Assembly (NCBI GenBank): GCA_014825775.1
Contig: MVAQ01000313.1
Span: forward strand, 1-21,187
Length of the DNA stretch: 21,187 nucleotides
Source of the DNA: Krasilnikovozyma curviuscula
Taxonomy: Eukaryota; Basidiomycota; Tremellomycetes; Cystofilobasidiales; Mrakiaceae
Direction: 5' to 3'
A program made the position numbers and the translations under genes. Positions 20,082 through 21,187 of the stretch are shown in pieces. Every line of letters starts with the position of its first letter. Position 1 is the first letter of the stretch. A model generated the notes under the pieces. The model did no database searches, was not told the origin of the DNA, and saw only the letters and a program-made list of their open reading frames with translations.

Positions 20082-21153
20082 ATGCCGCGTCCAGTCATTC
20101 GAAAGCGAGGCAAGAAGAAGTCGAAGCAGGAGAAAGCCGACGCAGAAGACCTCGAGGTCGACTATGCAGGCCAGCAGCAGGAGCAGCAGCAGGAGCAGCA
20201 GCAGGACGAGCCGTACGCCCAAGGCGAGGGAGGTTACCAGCAGCAGCCGGATTGGATCACCCCTGGAGACGGAGCAATAGGATCAATCAGGGAGAGGGTC
20301 GAGGGCGATGCTCCGTGGGGGTTCGTCGACGCTGAGGTAAATAATATAAAAAATCCTCCCACCACCAACCCCCCGCTACAAAACTTTTGTGTCGGTGTGT
20401 CCGTCAAAGAGTCGTAACTGACCTATCTCGACCGGTTGTCATACTCGTCTCTGCGTGCTCGCGTTTTTTAGGTGAAAGCTTACTTCAAGGAGATTGCCGT
20501 CAAGCTCCAAGGGTTCGAGGCGGATAATGCCCTCGTCAAAGGTGTCGCAGCGGCGAACTCAAACTCGTTCGAAGGTGTTGAGGAGAGTGCCGAGATCATC
20601 GAAGAGAATGCAGGTGAGTAGTCAACAACAACACTTCGTTTTTCTTTCTTTTTTCTCTCTTTCTTTCTTCCTATTGGTATTTCCTGCGCTCGTGCTGAAC
20701 AGACGTCCGTCGAATGGTCGCTCCACCCCCCAGACAGGCTACTGCTGCTCCAATCGGCGCTCTCTGAACTGCGAGGGAACGAGCTGCAGCTCTCAACGGA
20801 CCAGGACTGCTCGCTCGTGCTCGAACGGATGATCTGGAACATGGGCGACTGGGGCAGAAGAGTCTTGTGTGACAGTTTGGTCGGAAAGTGAGTGAAATTT
20901 GATCGCCCTTTTTATTAATTATTATGGTGATCTACAAACTGGTGTCCAGAACAATGACTGACTGACTGACCTCCGGTACTGCAGCTTCCCTCAACTATTC
21001 CAACATCGTTTCGGCTCTCATGTGGTACAGACGCTGCTCACCCTGGGCCAGATCACCGTCGACAGAGAAGTAAGTTAAGTGCCTAGCTGACGGTTTTCCT
21101 CGTCGTTCCGTCAATTTCCACAGCTCAGTGTATCAAAACCTAATCTCTCTCTC

Positions 21154-21187
<34 letters not shown>
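20082..21187 (+). CDS. NOP9: Nop9-like pumilio-repeat ribosome biogenesis factor, N-terminal part (3' end outside window)
   Basis: Visible exons: 20082-20336, 20472-20613, 20734-20887, 20985-21069, then an intron that runs into the window end; 212 residues are seen. The start MPRPVIRKRGKKKSKQEK is a basic nucleolar-type N-terminus. A Gln/Glu tract follows, then PWGFVDAEVKAYFKEI and the first PUM-like repeats: ELQLSTDQDCSLVLERM, GDWGRRVLCDSL, LFQHRFGSHVVQTLL. These match Nop9, a nucleolar RNA-binding protein of pre-40S maturation that binds pre-rRNA. Intron 2 was set to 20614-20733 because it yields ENADRLLLLQSALSELRG; the earlier AG at 20702 gives a frame that stops at a TGA. The frame is open upstream to an ATG at 19926, but the 52 additional residues have no family character. 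The rest of the repeats lies beyond the edge. Confidence 0.9.
20172..20204 (+). repeat. CAG/GAG trinucleotide repeat in Nop9 exon 1
   Basis: Three copies of a CAGCAGCAG unit separated by GAG encode Gln3-Glu-Gln3-Glu-Gln3 at residues 31-41. A second short CAG run is at 20239-20247. It is likely a disordered, length-variable linker. Confidence 0.85.
20955..20970 (+). repeat. Four TGAC repeats in Nop9 intron 3
   Basis: TGAC is repeated four times in a row, giving three overlapping CTGAC branch-site matches 14-28 nt before the acceptor CAG at 20982-20984. Confidence 0.8.
21157..21187 (+). repeat. Run of 31 T at the window end
   Basis: The window ends in 31 consecutive T inside Nop9 intron 4. 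This is either a real pyrimidine run cut by the end of assembly or an artefact. Confidence 0.9.

Noticed and set aside
21157..21187. T run as a poly(A) tail of a retrotransposed copy on the minus strand
   Set aside because: The run follows directly after intron sequence of Nop9, with no target-site duplication or retroelement sequence visible, and it coincides with the window end.

Overview
The window is nuclear DNA of a fungus, most likely a basidiomycete. The genes are close together. They are cut by many short introns, mostly 55-120 nt, with GTNNGT donors, CTGAC/CTNAY branch sites and YAG or AAG acceptors. The proteins are fungal types: a Zn2Cys6 regulator, fungal M50B-like and HHE proteins, and Nop9. 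Intron density resembles Tremellomycetes (Cryptococcus/Kwoniella relatives), but that placement is inference. The window ends in a run of 31 T, probably a contig end.

Layout. Seven genes read rightwards: the 3' part of a charged nuclear protein with a HIRIP3-like C-terminal domain (1-1304); an extended-SDR NAD(P)-dependent reductase (1717-3300); a classical SDR (3732-4830); mitochondrial processing peptidase beta (5305-7925); complex I subunit NDUFB11/ESSS (8346-9149); a membrane-anchored hemerythrin-like HHE protein (9494-10539); and a divergent, probably mitochondrial DEAD-box helicase (11174-13728). Two genes then read leftwards: an M50B-like membrane metalloprotease (13917-15671) and a regulator with two tandem Zn2Cys6 clusters (16480-19020). 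The 5' part of Nop9 (20082 to the right edge) reads rightwards. I assembled all exon structures by hand from splice signals, reading-frame phase and family motifs.

Functionally this looks like an ordinary housekeeping segment, not a gene cluster or mobile island. At least three of the genes (MPP-beta, NDUFB11, helicase) serve mitochondria. I see no transposon, tRNA, rRNA, CRISPR array or viral remnant.

The most unusual signals are in RNA processing. Intron 1 of MPP-beta is 618 nt long and has a 590-nt stretch with no AG dinucleotide but 30 GA dinucleotides; the first AG after it is the inferred 3' splice site. The M50B-like gene appears to carry 6-nt and 10-nt microexons. The SDR gene needs a GC-AG intron. 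In several introns an AG next to the branch site must be skipped. The double zinc cluster is the most notable protein architecture.
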